Of a stretch of DNA of 64,000 bases, positions 1-12,700 are shown in pieces; within the stretch, counting starts at the first letter, position 1; the number at the start of each line of letters is the position of its first letter. The stretch covers positions 1,746,001 to 1,810,000 of the forward strand of contig OX365949.1 of assembly GCA_947247005.1 (NCBI GenBank), read 5' to 3'. The notes below the pieces were generated by a model that saw nothing but the letters and a program-made list of their open reading frames with translations, was not told the DNA's origin and searched no databases. The translations under genes and the position numbers were made by a program. This DNA is from Spisula solida. Lineage: Eukaryota; Mollusca; Bivalvia; Venerida; Mactridae.

Positions 1-2001
1 TTAATTGTATTTAGATTTTATAAAGATGGATTTATTGACAGAAGTTTCCACGTCATGTATGCGCAAGTACAATTATCCTTCGTCGAATGATTTTGATATT
101 TTAGCATGTTTAGTATGAAGAAGCTAGAAACTTTCGGGGATTTGTTGGAGGTTACATATTCGCGGCTATTAAACTTCGCGAAATTATACCTCCCGCGAAA
201 GTCGCTAACTTAAAATGCGCGAAACCATTTCTAGGAATACAGTACATAAGCCTAACTACAACTTCTAGTGTTTTATGCTTAAAATTGTAACCTGCCCATG
301 AAAAAACACCTGTTAATTAAATGTGTTTACGTTGTCTACAATTCCTTCATGATAATTAAATGATAGAACACCGATTATAATTTTGCAGATGCTCATTGGC
401 TGATGATTGCTGGCAGATAGCCCTTTAAACTTAAAATAATAATTTAATGGTTGAATTGCTGTGATTCAAAATCAAGATAACAAGTATAAAATTGTTTGAT
501 TGTAAATTGTTTGAAAGAAATTTTCCTGACCCTAGCAGATTTAGAATGGGTAGGTTAAGGAAGGTAGGGTGAAACATTTTTTTTTTTCAGTATGATAGTT
601 ATTGATTAAGACATACAAATAATGAAATTTAGAATTAACTCTAAAGTGAAAACCAATAGCCTTAAACTTAATGGTAAGAAAGAAGCCAGTAAACAAAAAA
701 ATAAAATTTTCACTTCCAGTTTTTAATAAAAAAAATATTATTTCAATTTGGGCAATAAAATATTTAGGGTAGGGCCCTTTTTGATCGGGTAGGTAGGGGA
801 TGGGGGGGAAACAAACAATATTTTATTTTAGGCCTGACTTAAACAAAGAACACTAAATTATCTTGAAAGAAACACATGCTTTGTTGCTGCTGTACTTAAC
901 TTTCAGTAAATGTTTCGATGTGTACGTGTTTCCATTTTAAGTAACATGGCGATGCAATATATAGGCAACCGTATATAGCTGTCTTGTTTGAGAAAATAAC
1001 TGATGATATCTTTCAATTATATGTCTTTTACAGTATTCCCACTTGCATGTCAAAGCACAATTACACCGTGTATTGTTCTGAAACAGGGAACTATTTACGA
1101 GTTTAACATGTAGAAATACGTCTGCCATGCGATGTATCAAATATTTAGACAGAATTACATCATTTATAGAATTGAGGACTGAAATTGTGGAATAAAATGT
1201 TATTTGATGTTGTATGTTTTAATTATATGGTAAAATCGTTAAAAGTAGTGTGAAACCTTGTAAATTATATACTAGGTATAATACATGTATTTAGTATTAT
1301 CCACATAAGTTGACACTCAACAAAATGATTAGTTTGGCTGGTATATATATGGGAGTGAACTTAATGTCTGTCTGTCTGTCAGTCTGTCGTTTTGTCAGTG
1401 ACCGTTTGTTCATTTCAGTTCAATAATTCCTGGGCTGAGATTATAAGGCTTGACAGATTTGAGATATTTTTTGTACACAGATGTAATAGTGAAGGTGATC
1501 AGGAGGGTAAAATTTGAACCCTGATGACTGCCTCTGTTTAATTATATATAATACTGCCTGCCAAAAAGATTCAAAGGTGTAAGGAGGATCCGTTTAGCGT
1601 TGATGTCCCTGGCATGTGCATCCTCTGGAAGAACCTCTGAAATGATGATGTCTGCAAATTATTGTAAATAATTGCAGATTTTCCAGCCTGAATGCAATAT
1701 AATCTCTATTTCGTTCAGAACTCTAACTTTTGTCATCCTTTTCTTAGACGTTAATGTACATAATTATTCATTACATTTTGTACCATCTCGTTATGTTAGT
1801 TTGTCAGCAGTATATTCCTATAGTAGGGTGTGATTTATTAAATTGTAAATGAGAATACTTTTACAATTAGGATGCTCATTAAAATTTAATCACAGGAAGT
1901 TCAATGTGCTGCATATTATATGGAATGGTAAATTTTTTGGATATGTGAATATTTATGTGTAGTTATAGGCTCTAGGGAGAATTATTGCAACACAATTATT
2001 G

Positions 2002-2270
2002 TACTATACAACCTCTCCATAGTGGCCCTATGTAGAGAAACTGCACCTCTCTATAACAACACATTCAAAATTTCTCTAAGCCGATTGTTACTTTAAATTT
2101 AACTTCTGTAGAGCAACACCTCTCTATAACAACACCTTCAAAATTTCTCTGTGCCAATATTTAGTATAAATTTTAACTTCTGTAGAGCAACAACTTTTAA
2201 ACAGCTGCCAATATTTCCAATATTTACAGCTCCCAAATTAAGGCTGTTGCTCAACAGAGGTTGTACTGTA
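2002..2270. mobile_element. MITE, pogo/Tigger-like ends
   Basis: Ends TACTATACAACCTCTCCAT and the complement of TACAGTACAACCTCTGTTGA, with internal ACCTCTCTATAACAACAC repeats. This resembles CAGTNNAACCTCTCTATAA ends of pogo/Tigger elements (recollection). No coding capacity. Confidence 0.65.
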
Positions 2271-2789
2271 GACATACATAATTTCCTATTCTTACTTATA
2301 ATAACCGTTTGTAAAATCAGATACCATGATAACATTAATGTCAGCCCTGCATTGGAGTATTTCTGATATACTTTTTAAACAAAGATAAATGTCAACAAAA
2401 ACACGTGTTGAAATTAATTATATTATTTACTCAACGTTTCGGCATTTTGCCTTCATCAGGAAATACATATAAATCATTTATTTTTTATTTTTTGATATAC
2501 TTTTTGAAATATAGTACGGAGATTTTGGCATTTGTAATACTTAGGGTTCCTACATTTTTATTCCGGAATAACATGGAAATCCGAATTTGCTGCATTAGGA
2601 AGAATTGCCTTTTCTGCACAAAATGATAGTTATTTGATGAACAAATTTAAAGAATTAACAAAGTTATGGTCATTTGAAGTTCCATACTCTGAATTGTAAT
2701 CGTAAACAATGTTTGAAACCTAGTTAAGGTGTTACTAAGGGATGTGTGTTAATTGCACTAGAAACAGACTTACAACTTGTTTTCAGGAG

Positions 2790-2915
2790 ACCGTTAACAT
2801 GAGCGAGCGCTACGTAGCGCTTTCAACCGGAGGTAATCCTTGCCTTCTATATTTAATTGAACGGGAGGTAACTGAATAAAGGCCCTCAGTCGCGCTTTGC
2901 TTATAGGCAACGGAC
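2790..2915 (+). repeat. Dispersed repeat, copy A
   Basis: Shares TTCTATATTTAATTGAAC and GTAACTGAATAAAGGC with the reverse complement of 35565-35690. It covers a chance ATG...GTAATC that mimics a first KCC exon. Confidence 0.75.
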
Positions 2916-3613
2916 CCCGGGATTGGGCATTTTGCCTCAGTATAGAACCCCTGTAATATTATACTGTGTGGCAACATTCAGGACTAGAACTCATAAATAT
3001 TCAATGCTCCTCCATCATCCTATCAGGTTATTTTAAGAAGTCAAAACATTATGGTATAACAAAATCGTGTAATAAGTAATGAGATTCATTTATATCAGAT
3101 ATTGCATATAATACATTCATTTATCAAAATTGAAATTGTGTGGAAATGTTCTGTTCAATAATAATATACAGGTAATCCTTTAACAAACTTACCAGTAGTA
3201 GTAAAATATTTAACCACTCCAACTTGAATAAAAGCGTTGAGAGTGTTAATATGGGTGAAAGACAATAATTGTAATAAAGGTACTACTGTATTATTTTGAA
3301 CATATCTAGTAACCTCAGTGTAGAAGTCTGGCTTGAAAACATTGATAAAATCTTAGAAATATTTGTCTCAACTCACTGTTTTTTAAAACCAAATGGGATG
3401 AGGTGAAATAGTAAAATGCATTTTAATCAGAAAAAAATTGCAGATGAATTTAATGGATGAGAAAATGTCTCCGAGCGGATAAGGATTACAGATGGTTTAA
3501 TGTAGGAATGCCCTGGTGTTGTCAATGATTATAGACAAGGCAGATATTTGCAGGGAAATGATGTAATACATGTATAATATTTTGTTGTAAGAGATTAATT
3601 TTCCATATTGCAG

Positions 3614-3711
3614 GAGATGACAGTAGCAAGCACAATGACCAGGAATGTTTTGCGATGGCAGACGAGCTTTCAGCTGCATCCTCGTACTCCAATCAGATGG
3701 CTCTCTATGAG
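3614..3711 (+). CDS. kcc: KCC exon 1 of those placed (N-terminal cytosolic tail)
   Basis: The exon enters with two bases of a split codon after TTGCAG and encodes residues 1-32, ending NQMALYE, the counterpart of NMALFEEE in vertebrate KCCs. It is acidic and Ser-rich with no membrane segment. The donor is GTAGGA. It is not the first exon, because it has an acceptor and an open split codon at its 5' end. An internal ATG at 3655 could start a shorter form. Confidence 0.85.
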
Positions 3712-6700
3712 GTAGGATATTAAATGGTCACAGTTCAAATGGTTCTCCTGGATCATAGTATTTTTAGACTCATTCATTATTTTCAGTTTTTGCTGTTTTC
3801 CTGGACAAAAATTGCTGAAATTGAATGATTAGTTTGAACTACCAGAGAAATTTGTGAACATTCTGTTCAGCCACTGTGAGTTTTGAACCAGAAATTGTTG
3901 GGAACATAATTAAGAACTGAAAATTGGAGGTATATGTAGAAAAAGAATTGTCAGGCATAGTTACCTCACTGGAATTTACACTAATTGTTTGAGGTTGACT
4001 TTGTCCGTTGCGTATCATTTGTTGTCAACTTGACACCTTCTTCTTGATGGAATTTGACCAAACTTCACAGGAATGATTCCTGATGTTCTTGCTTTCACTG
4101 TTGTTGAACATAATCATTGACTATAGGCCCTTAGTTGAATCATTCGCCATGAAGATATACTGTTAAGATTTGTGTACAAATATAACACAAAACCTTGTAA
4201 ATAGTCTGCACATTGTTTGTAAATTCTCTAGAGTGAGCCATGAACTTTAATCCATAAACCATGTAGGATGGAGTGAACCAAGAACATAATATTATAATGA
4301 AAGAATAAGAAACAAATGGCACACTACCAGTCTAATGGATAGATTAATTGACAGTATTATTGACTGACTGATGCACAGTCTGAGGTAACATAATGCTATA
4401 ACTATGACTGCTAGTGATGGGTTGCTGTGGAAACAAATATTCACAATCACAAATTTATATATACAATGAAGACAAACAAAATGTCCCACCTTTACACTAT
4501 GTATAGAGAAATGTTGCATGTAGAAAACATCCCTGCAAGATGAGTGTTCTCAGATTGATTTTACATTACTTTATTTGTTTCTCTGTTTTTAAGTGAATTT
4601 CAGGGATTCTATTGTTCTCTGATTCTAAAAACTGTGTCAGTTAATTATTCAGGGGTGTCAATATTCCAGATTTATCTATCCTGAAAGAGCTATAATTTGT
4701 AGCTCTGTTTTAAGTGAATTTCAGGGATTCTCTGGTTCTCTGATTCTAAAAACTGTGTCAGTTAATTATTCAGGGGTGTCAATATTCCAGATTTATCTAT
4801 CCTGAAAGAGCTATAATGATTTCTGACCAAATTAAGTTATTTGATGAAAATATCTGAAGAAATGGCAAAGTAAAAAAAAAATATGGTCAATTTAATCTTC
4901 CTGAAGGATTTTATTCAATACAAACTGTGTTAAACATGGAAACAATGTGGTTGAAGGCCTCTTGTTTGGCAAAAATGGTTGACCGCGTATGATTTTCAGA
5001 ATTTTTTTAATTTGACTCTGTTGATACCCTTGATTATTCAAGTCACACTTTGATAAAGGTATGCAGCATATCATCCTCTCTTTAAATTCTTTTGGAATAG
5101 ATAGTTTAAACATATTTTGATACCAAAATAATGTTGACTATTTATATCATACAAATTATACATAGGATATGTATGGGTAGAATGGTCGAAGTAAGACTTT
5201 TCATTACATATTTACGGCTCTTCCCTTGGAATAGATATTGATTTCAAAGGACCAGAATATTCCCTCCCATTGAATCAAATCTTACAGTCTCTTCATGAAA
5301 ACCGGTCAATGTAAATGTTCCCTCATATAATCTCGGTCAATTAATGATACTGGACAATGTCTGGATAAAACATTTGGTAAAAAATCAAAGAAGAATCCTG
5401 TTAATAATCTCAAGAGGTCACTACTTAAGAAATAACGAATATGTGACCATATTTTATTGCGTAATAAAATATAGGCACAAGTGTTGATGCGTAGTAATTA
5501 AATCACGAGTGCGTAGCACGAGTGATTTAATGATCGCATCAAAACGAGTGCCTATATTTTATTACGCAATAAAATATGGCCACATATTCGTTATTTCGAT
5601 TCTAACATCGCATAAATTTCGTATTTTACAGCAACAAAATGCGACCTAATTTTTTACCTCTGCACCGTTAAATCTTATGCGCTGTTCAAATTAACGCCCC
5701 TTATTTTGACTCTCGATTTATCGATTTTAATACGTTGTTGTCCAATATTTTACATGCCGTTACATAATTGACATCTAAACAAATACACATCAAGTGAGAT
5801 GAGAGAAGAAATACTTGTTTAAGTATCATTTACAGTAAATTCAGGCGATTGTGTGTTGTGTTCTTTGGTTGTCAATGACTCTAACTGCTCTACTTCCTGT
5901 TCGAACTAAAAGGACATGTATATCGATTTTAAAGCTATAAATAGCGGATTGGTGTTGATCTGACATCCACGCATGTGTCTGATAAATAAAACAGGCACAA
6001 GGAATACTTCTAAACATATATTATGAGAAACCAAGGCGTGATGTGCGAAATATTTGCATTCAAACAGAATGCGCTATTTTCCATTCGACAAGTGACGTTG
6101 AAAAGCGGCGCTCATGTAAAAATCTTTCCCGTAAAAACTCCACTGTTTAAAAAATATCGATTATTATTTAAACATGTAATTTTTATTGGATCTATTTGCA
6201 TCATTTTGTTTCTAGTATTTGTTTACATTGAATTGTAGTATTTATAACCCAACTATAGCCACGAAATTTATGTAAAATTCCCGTTCTGTCAATAGTACTT
6301 GTGAACGATGGGTAAATGGGAACAGCCATATTTTATCGCGGTAATAAAATATGGTAAGCTCAACATACGCAAAGAAGGCAAATCTCACGTCCTATGTTAG
6401 AATTTAACATAATTGTTTATGAAACCTATCATGTGTATGTTTTGTCTTTTTAATATCTAGCCTAAACAATGAAGAAGAAATATCAGAAAGGGTTACTAAG
6501 GTTACGCACTCCAAGAAACAGCAGATCATTTAGGAACAAAAGGGAACACACAAAAAGAAGGTTAAACTGAGTTGGCTGGGGAGGGGGTAGTCTTGATTAC
6601 TAGGCTAAAACAAAGAATAATCAATTTATGTTGCTGTGCTTTAGAGGTTTTGATCCTATCTTAATGAACAGGGCTTAAATTTAACTTTTTTGGTCACTTG

Positions 6701-9700
6701 CAAATTTTAGCAAGTAGCTTTTTTTCTTACTTGCTAAATCAGAAAATCTACTTGCAAATTTAGCCATTCAATTAAAAACGTTACAATACCTGTATTATAC
6801 CTAGGTAACATAGTCAGAGCTATAATCATATTGTTTGTGAACCTGTTATACATCTATCAGACTACAGGATTTCAGCAAGTTGTAAATTTGTTGGAGTCAT
6901 TTGTGACCTCTTCTAGCAAAAGTTTGTTGGCATCTTTATGCGCCTGAGACCCCGGAAATTATTTGTAGTTGTACTTGCAAAAAAAAGCAAGTGATGATTT
7001 TATCCACTTGCATTTTGGGAAATGTACTTGCATTTTGCAAGTTAGCAAGTGCTAAATTCGACCCCTGAATTGAAACTCCATTAGGTCACATTATACTTGT
7101 TTATTAATTGCTAATCAATGGATTATTAGATTTATTTGGTTACGCAGTTAAATAAGAGAAAAAAAACTTGTCATAGTTGAAAATATATGTTTCTTAGTTA
7201 TGTTGACTAAGTGATGGTCACTAAGCTAGCTGGTCAAAGTAAAAAAGTTTTACTCATTTTGCCAAAACGTGTGTATATACTCAGATGAATGATTTAGGGC
7301 CATAATAAGGTCCCCTTTTACCAAAAGCATCCCCTAGCTCAGGGTGGTTTAAATATATCATTCTAATACAACAAGCGGTGTTAGCTATATACACATAGAG
7401 AAAACCTCGATGTGCATGAACTGCTAATAAAACACAGCTACAGCTGAATAACTTCAAACTGCAAATAAACTTACGATGAAGAAAATAGTGCTGTGGTTTA
7501 TGTCTTGGTGTGTTATCAAATGCCAAATATTGGCTGAGTATGTTAGAATCCCAATAATGAATATGCACCAGTCCTGTGTTTTATCTCAAATAAAGCACAG
7601 TCTATGCACTTGGTATTTAATTACAATGCATCCGAACTCATGACTGTGCTATATTCTATGATTAAACACAGGTACATTTCTTAAATGATATAATTTACTT
7701 AATTTCTTGGAGGAAAAATAATGCACACTCCAGGCTTCCTCTTCCATCTGCCTACATTGCATTAAGAGATTGTACTCTCACCGATTTAGACGTTCTAGGA
7801 TATATATATAGACTGCCTAATGTTATATTTCTAGTATATAAACAGTAAAGATAGGCCAGCAGAGAGACTAAAAATGCATATTTCTTCCTGAAAGTCAATA
7901 TAGGATATAGATGTACAGTTGAGATAAACTTTTGCCATTAATACACATTAATATTCGTCTCAAACAATATGTTACTTTATTTTATCTGCAAGATATATGT
8001 TCCTGTTATCTGTTCCACCATTTCTTATTCCTTGGTGATCATTTGTCTATAATGTTTATGTGAAATTATGAGATAATAGACTGATGGCCAATATAAATTT
8101 GTAAGTTCCTCTTAATATAATCCAGCGAATATTTAAGTCTCAGGTTTAATTTACTATGATGACATAGAGGGGACACATGAAATATTTTGTTTATCAGGTG
8201 CGCCTATGTTATTACCAAGTGTGCACAATCATATTAGCCATAGTAAATGCACACATGTTATCTATCAATTGAGCATGTGTTAATATTCACGTGCGCGCAT
8301 ATTAACTATCACATGAGTGAGTGTAAGTATCTAACATGTGCGCATGTAATAAATTATGTTTGCTCATGTGGTAGTAGCACGTGCGCACATAATAAATAAA
8401 ATATTTCCTGTGTCTCCTCTATATATTTATCACCATTATTTGTGGAAGTAGCACGTGCGCACATAATAAATAAAATATTCCTGTGTCCCCTCTATATATG
8501 GCGCTGTTATTAACAACTGTAGGGGTAAAATATCAAAAACATTTAACACATCCATATTATTACATACAAATTATTTTGAAATCCTTATAATACATAACAC
8601 TGAAGCTCCGATTTAGGATGTTAAATGTATGATTACCTCAGAATTAAGAAAATTGCAGTTCGGGCATTTTAAACTGAATGTATCGATTTTTTTACATTAC
8701 AGGATGACATACACCACCAAGGCAGGATATCCGCCCTCCTGAACCGTCTTGCAAACTATCATGCAGGAATTGAACCGAACACAAGTGAGAAGAAAAAGAC
8801 ACAAGCAAAGGTAACTTGTAAATCAGATAGTTTTATATAAGAATTGAAAAAAAAATCCCCCACTTTCGGTATTTGGACCAAAATGCTTATATTAGCACTA
8901 AATTGTTTTAGAACAGATCTTGATAAGTTCTGGAATATGTTTGGATGAACATAGAATGGCTATCCTAGAACTACAATTCCATAAGTTTCTTTGTGATTCA
9001 TACTGGTGATCTTCTTTTAAATTTGCTTCCAAACGGTTTCACCTTGACAAAGATTGAAAAAGATATTGATTTGAACATATTCCTGTCCATCACTATGAGA
9101 TCAAGAGCTTTGGCATTTGGCAATGGAACATGATTAAAGATGCCAAAGTCTAAAATTTTCAAATTGTGTCTCTAAATCAGAACTTAAGTTTGTTTACAAA
9201 GGGCTAGCTGCCACAGTAGTACTTTATAGTCACCTTTAAGGCTTCTTGCATCTCAAAGTTTCTAAGTATAGGCTTTAAAATATGTTAATATTAAGATACT
9301 GTAATAGATGGAATTAAAGACCCTGCCTATGCTTGTTTGAGAGAATCGGCGCAAAATAGAATTGATCAGAAAATTGTATCTGTCACCAAATATGCAATTT
9401 TTGAAGAAAATTACAATTTTAAGGGCAGATAACTTCTAATTAAGCATGATGAACCCAAATTTTGAGGGTTTCTGTTTCAACATGATTCTGTGTTCATATA
9501 CTGTACGAAGTTTGAACAAATCCTACTATTGGAAAATTTTCACCCTAAACTGCAGCATGCATTCTTAAATGAAAAACAAATATTCCAAGACAAGGACTAT
9601 AATTGCAAGTTAGAAAAGGAAGCCATAGTTTATGATGCTGTAAAGTTTAATTACAAACAAAATTGACTGTTGTTGTTGTTTTTCTTCAGGCACGACTTGG

Positions 9701-12700
9701 AACATTACTTGGTGTATATTTGCCTTGTATACAGAATATATTTGGTGTTCTACTGTTTATACGTATGACATGGATCGTTGGTATGGCAGGAGCTATAGAG
9801 GGATTCCTGATTGTCATAGTTTGCTGTGGTTGTGTAAGTATTTATTTATATATACTGGATGCAGAGGTTCCAAGTTGGGTACGAAATCTAACCCAACAGA
9901 GCAGAGTTACCTCCTCTAAAAACTCTTGGTAGTCAAAGAGCTAAGAGAGCCATTTATTTACAGTTCTTGTCCAAATCTTTAATAGGTATGAATGGAAAGT
10001 ATAGTGTCCAGTTTATGAAATCCATTTCTTACAAATATCTGCTGTCACAACACTGAAAAATCCAAGATGGCTGCCAAGATGGTTGGCAATTTATTCCCGT
10101 CCTTAGAACACATGACCTTCCCTCCTGGGGTTCGGGGGGGGGGTTGTCACAGTACTTGTTGTTAAGGAACATCTTCAAGGCCCTCTAAAAATGTGTAATG
10201 AAATATTTTAAATCTAGATGAAATTTCAACACTGTTCCATACATATATATAAAGTCATTTAGAATTAATTTCAATACATTTTACTACAAACTTTGTAGCC
10301 AGTCTTGATAGCCTAAAATGGTAAAGTGTCCATTTTGAATTCAAGAGGTCTGTGGCTAGATCCCAGTCATCAACATACCAAATTTGATAAAAATAGTCCC
10401 GGTGTATATCTTTTGCATGCTGCTCAGCATCATTAGTTCCAGTTAACTTCTAGTTTGCCTGGTGTAACTTCAATTATAGTTGTCAGGTAGAATAATATTA
10501 AAAATATGATTCAGAGCACTCTTATTTATAACCATATCTATCATAAGCCAAGAATCTATCTGCCATCTGTGATGTTGGGGCAAGCAGTGGTGATCAGCCA
10601 TCACTCTATCTATGCTATATATCAGAATGTACTGTATCTTATTTCTTGTATTTCAGACAATGTTAACAGCTATATCTATGAGTGCTATTGCTACAAATGG
10701 CGTTGTTCCTGCGGGTGGCTCATATTTTATGATATCTAGGGCTCTAGGACCAGAGTTTGGTGGAGCTGTAGGCATCCTGTTTTATTTAGGGACCACTGTA
10801 GCATCTTCCATGTATATAATAGGGGCAATAGAAATACTTGTGGTAAGTGCTTGTACATTATGTTGTTCTTAAATTGACTCAAACATGTGCAGTTGGTTAA
10901 ACTTTTTCCAAAATTTATTCACGTCTGACTGTGCTTGGATTTGGCTGACCTAGAATGCTACCATTTGATTGGTCAATTTACTGAATGCTGCCATATCATT
11001 GGTCAATTTACTGAATACTGCTTAATCATTGGTCAATTTACTGAATGCTGCCATGTCATTGGTCAATTTACTGAATGCTGTCATATCATTGGTCATTTTA
11101 CTGAATACTGCCATGTTATTGGTCAGAAATTGCTGAGCTCAGTATGCTGCCAAATCATTGGTCAAAGTTACAAACTTTAATGAATTAGGCTCTTAGTTAA
11201 CTAGACATAATGTATTGAAACTTCAAACTTATCATACACACTTTTTCCAGTGTATAATAAATGGTTATGATTGCAACTTGTTTCTTTCAAATATTCAATC
11301 TCTCATTATCCACTGTGGAAGAAAGCGTAGTATGTGTGGCTTTGTCTGAATGTTTATTGGTCTATTCAAGACTCTTTATGCCTATGCTATAACTTTGGAA
11401 TGGTTAAAGATATTGCAATCAAACTTTATTCTGTGCGTGGCTGGTTAAGTTGAGTGCTGCCTTCCCTATCTGACTTAATATTATCTTTTTACTTGAATTA
11501 CAAATAAACATAGTGAGGATTATTCTTTGTCAGATTCTGACCTTTATTGTCAAGGTCACATACAAGGTCAGGCATTTAGACCAGTATCTTTGTTGTCAAG
11601 GTCACAGACAAGGTCAGTCATTTAGACCAGTATCTTTATTGTCAAGGTCACAGACAAGGTCAGGCATTTAGACCAGTATCTCTGTTGTCAAGGTCACACA
11701 CAAGGTCAGGCATTTAGACCAGTATCTTTATTGTCAAGGTCACAGACAAGGTCATGCATTTAGACCAGTATCTTTGTTGTCAAGGTCACAGACAAGGATG
11801 GTATTTAGACCAGTATCTCTGTTGTCAAGGTCACAGACAAGGTCATGCATTTAGACCACTATATCTATTGTCAAGGTCACAGACAAGGTCTGGGATTTAG
11901 ACCAGTATCTCTGTTGTCAGGGTCACAGACAAGGTCTGGGATTTAGACCAGTATCTCTGTTGTCAATGTCACATACCAGGTCTGGCATTTAGACCAGTAT
12001 CTTTATTGTCAAGGTCACAGACAAGGTCTGGCATTTAGACCAGTGTCTTTATTGTCAAGGTCACAGACAAAGTCTGGCATTTAGACCAGTATCTCTATTG
12101 TCAAGGTCACAGATAAAGTCAGGCATTCAGGCCTGTATCTTTGTGGTCAATGTCACAGGCAGTCAAGGTCACAGACTAGATCAGGCATTCAGACCTGTAT
12201 CTCTATTGTCAAGGTCACAGGCAGTCAAGGTCACTGGCAAGGTCAGACTTGTAAACTAATCAGAAATGAGTTGCATGCAGTGTGTACAACTCACAAATAT
12301 GTTATAACTTTTCGTTTTAGCAAATTATTTTATCACTGTCTTTAAAGCTAGCATACAAAGAAGAACAGATACATATTTTAGTTCTATAATGCCCTAGCTA
12401 ACAATATTTGATTGTAAATCTGTATAAAGTACAGCTTAACTGCATTATGGGTGCACCACACAGATAGATTTATAAATCTTTATAAAGGAGAACATAATTG
12501 TACGTCTGATTATCAGCAGAGTTGAATCAGGTGCGCATACATATCTCATTAGAAAATAATACCAGAGGAGATAAAATAGTTTGACAAAACAAAAGAAAAT
12601 TCTCAATATTTGTTTAACTTTGTACTTTCCTCTCAGAAATTGCACCAGAATACTTTGAATACTGTAATTTAGTTTATGTGTATGTCAGTAAATAATTGTT

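Larger units (their letters stand above)
1..3613. other. Upstream flank or 5' intron of KCC
   Basis: AT-rich, with no exon I can support. GCGAAAT-rich sequence at 140-230 resembles the ends of the 23276-24463 element. A TGTCTGTCTG tract lies near 1365, plus the MITE at 2002 and repeat at 2790. The missing first KCC exon may lie here or beyond the window. Confidence 0.7.
3712..8702. other. KCC intron after exon 1
   Basis: Five kb without coding. It holds the 121-bp duplication, the foldback at 5429, its relative at 6326, a repeat near 6670-7060 with AAGTAGCTTTTTTTCTTAC-type tracts, and the MITE at 8164. Nothing else recognised. Confidence 0.8.

Noticed and set aside
937..1140. Minus-strand 67-codon frame with a CNC...C cluster
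   Set aside because: No signal peptide, no partner exon, composition like surrounding AT-rich DNA.
2801..2836. ATG...GGA G|GTAATC, in the right phase to be the missing first KCC exon
   Set aside because: It lies inside a dispersed repeat that recurs inverted at 35565-35690, and the 11-residue product has no resemblance to KCC N-termini. The phase match has a one-in-three chance.
11537..12245. CRISPR-like regular repeats
   Set aside because: Units are contiguous with no unique spacers, and the context is a eukaryotic intron.
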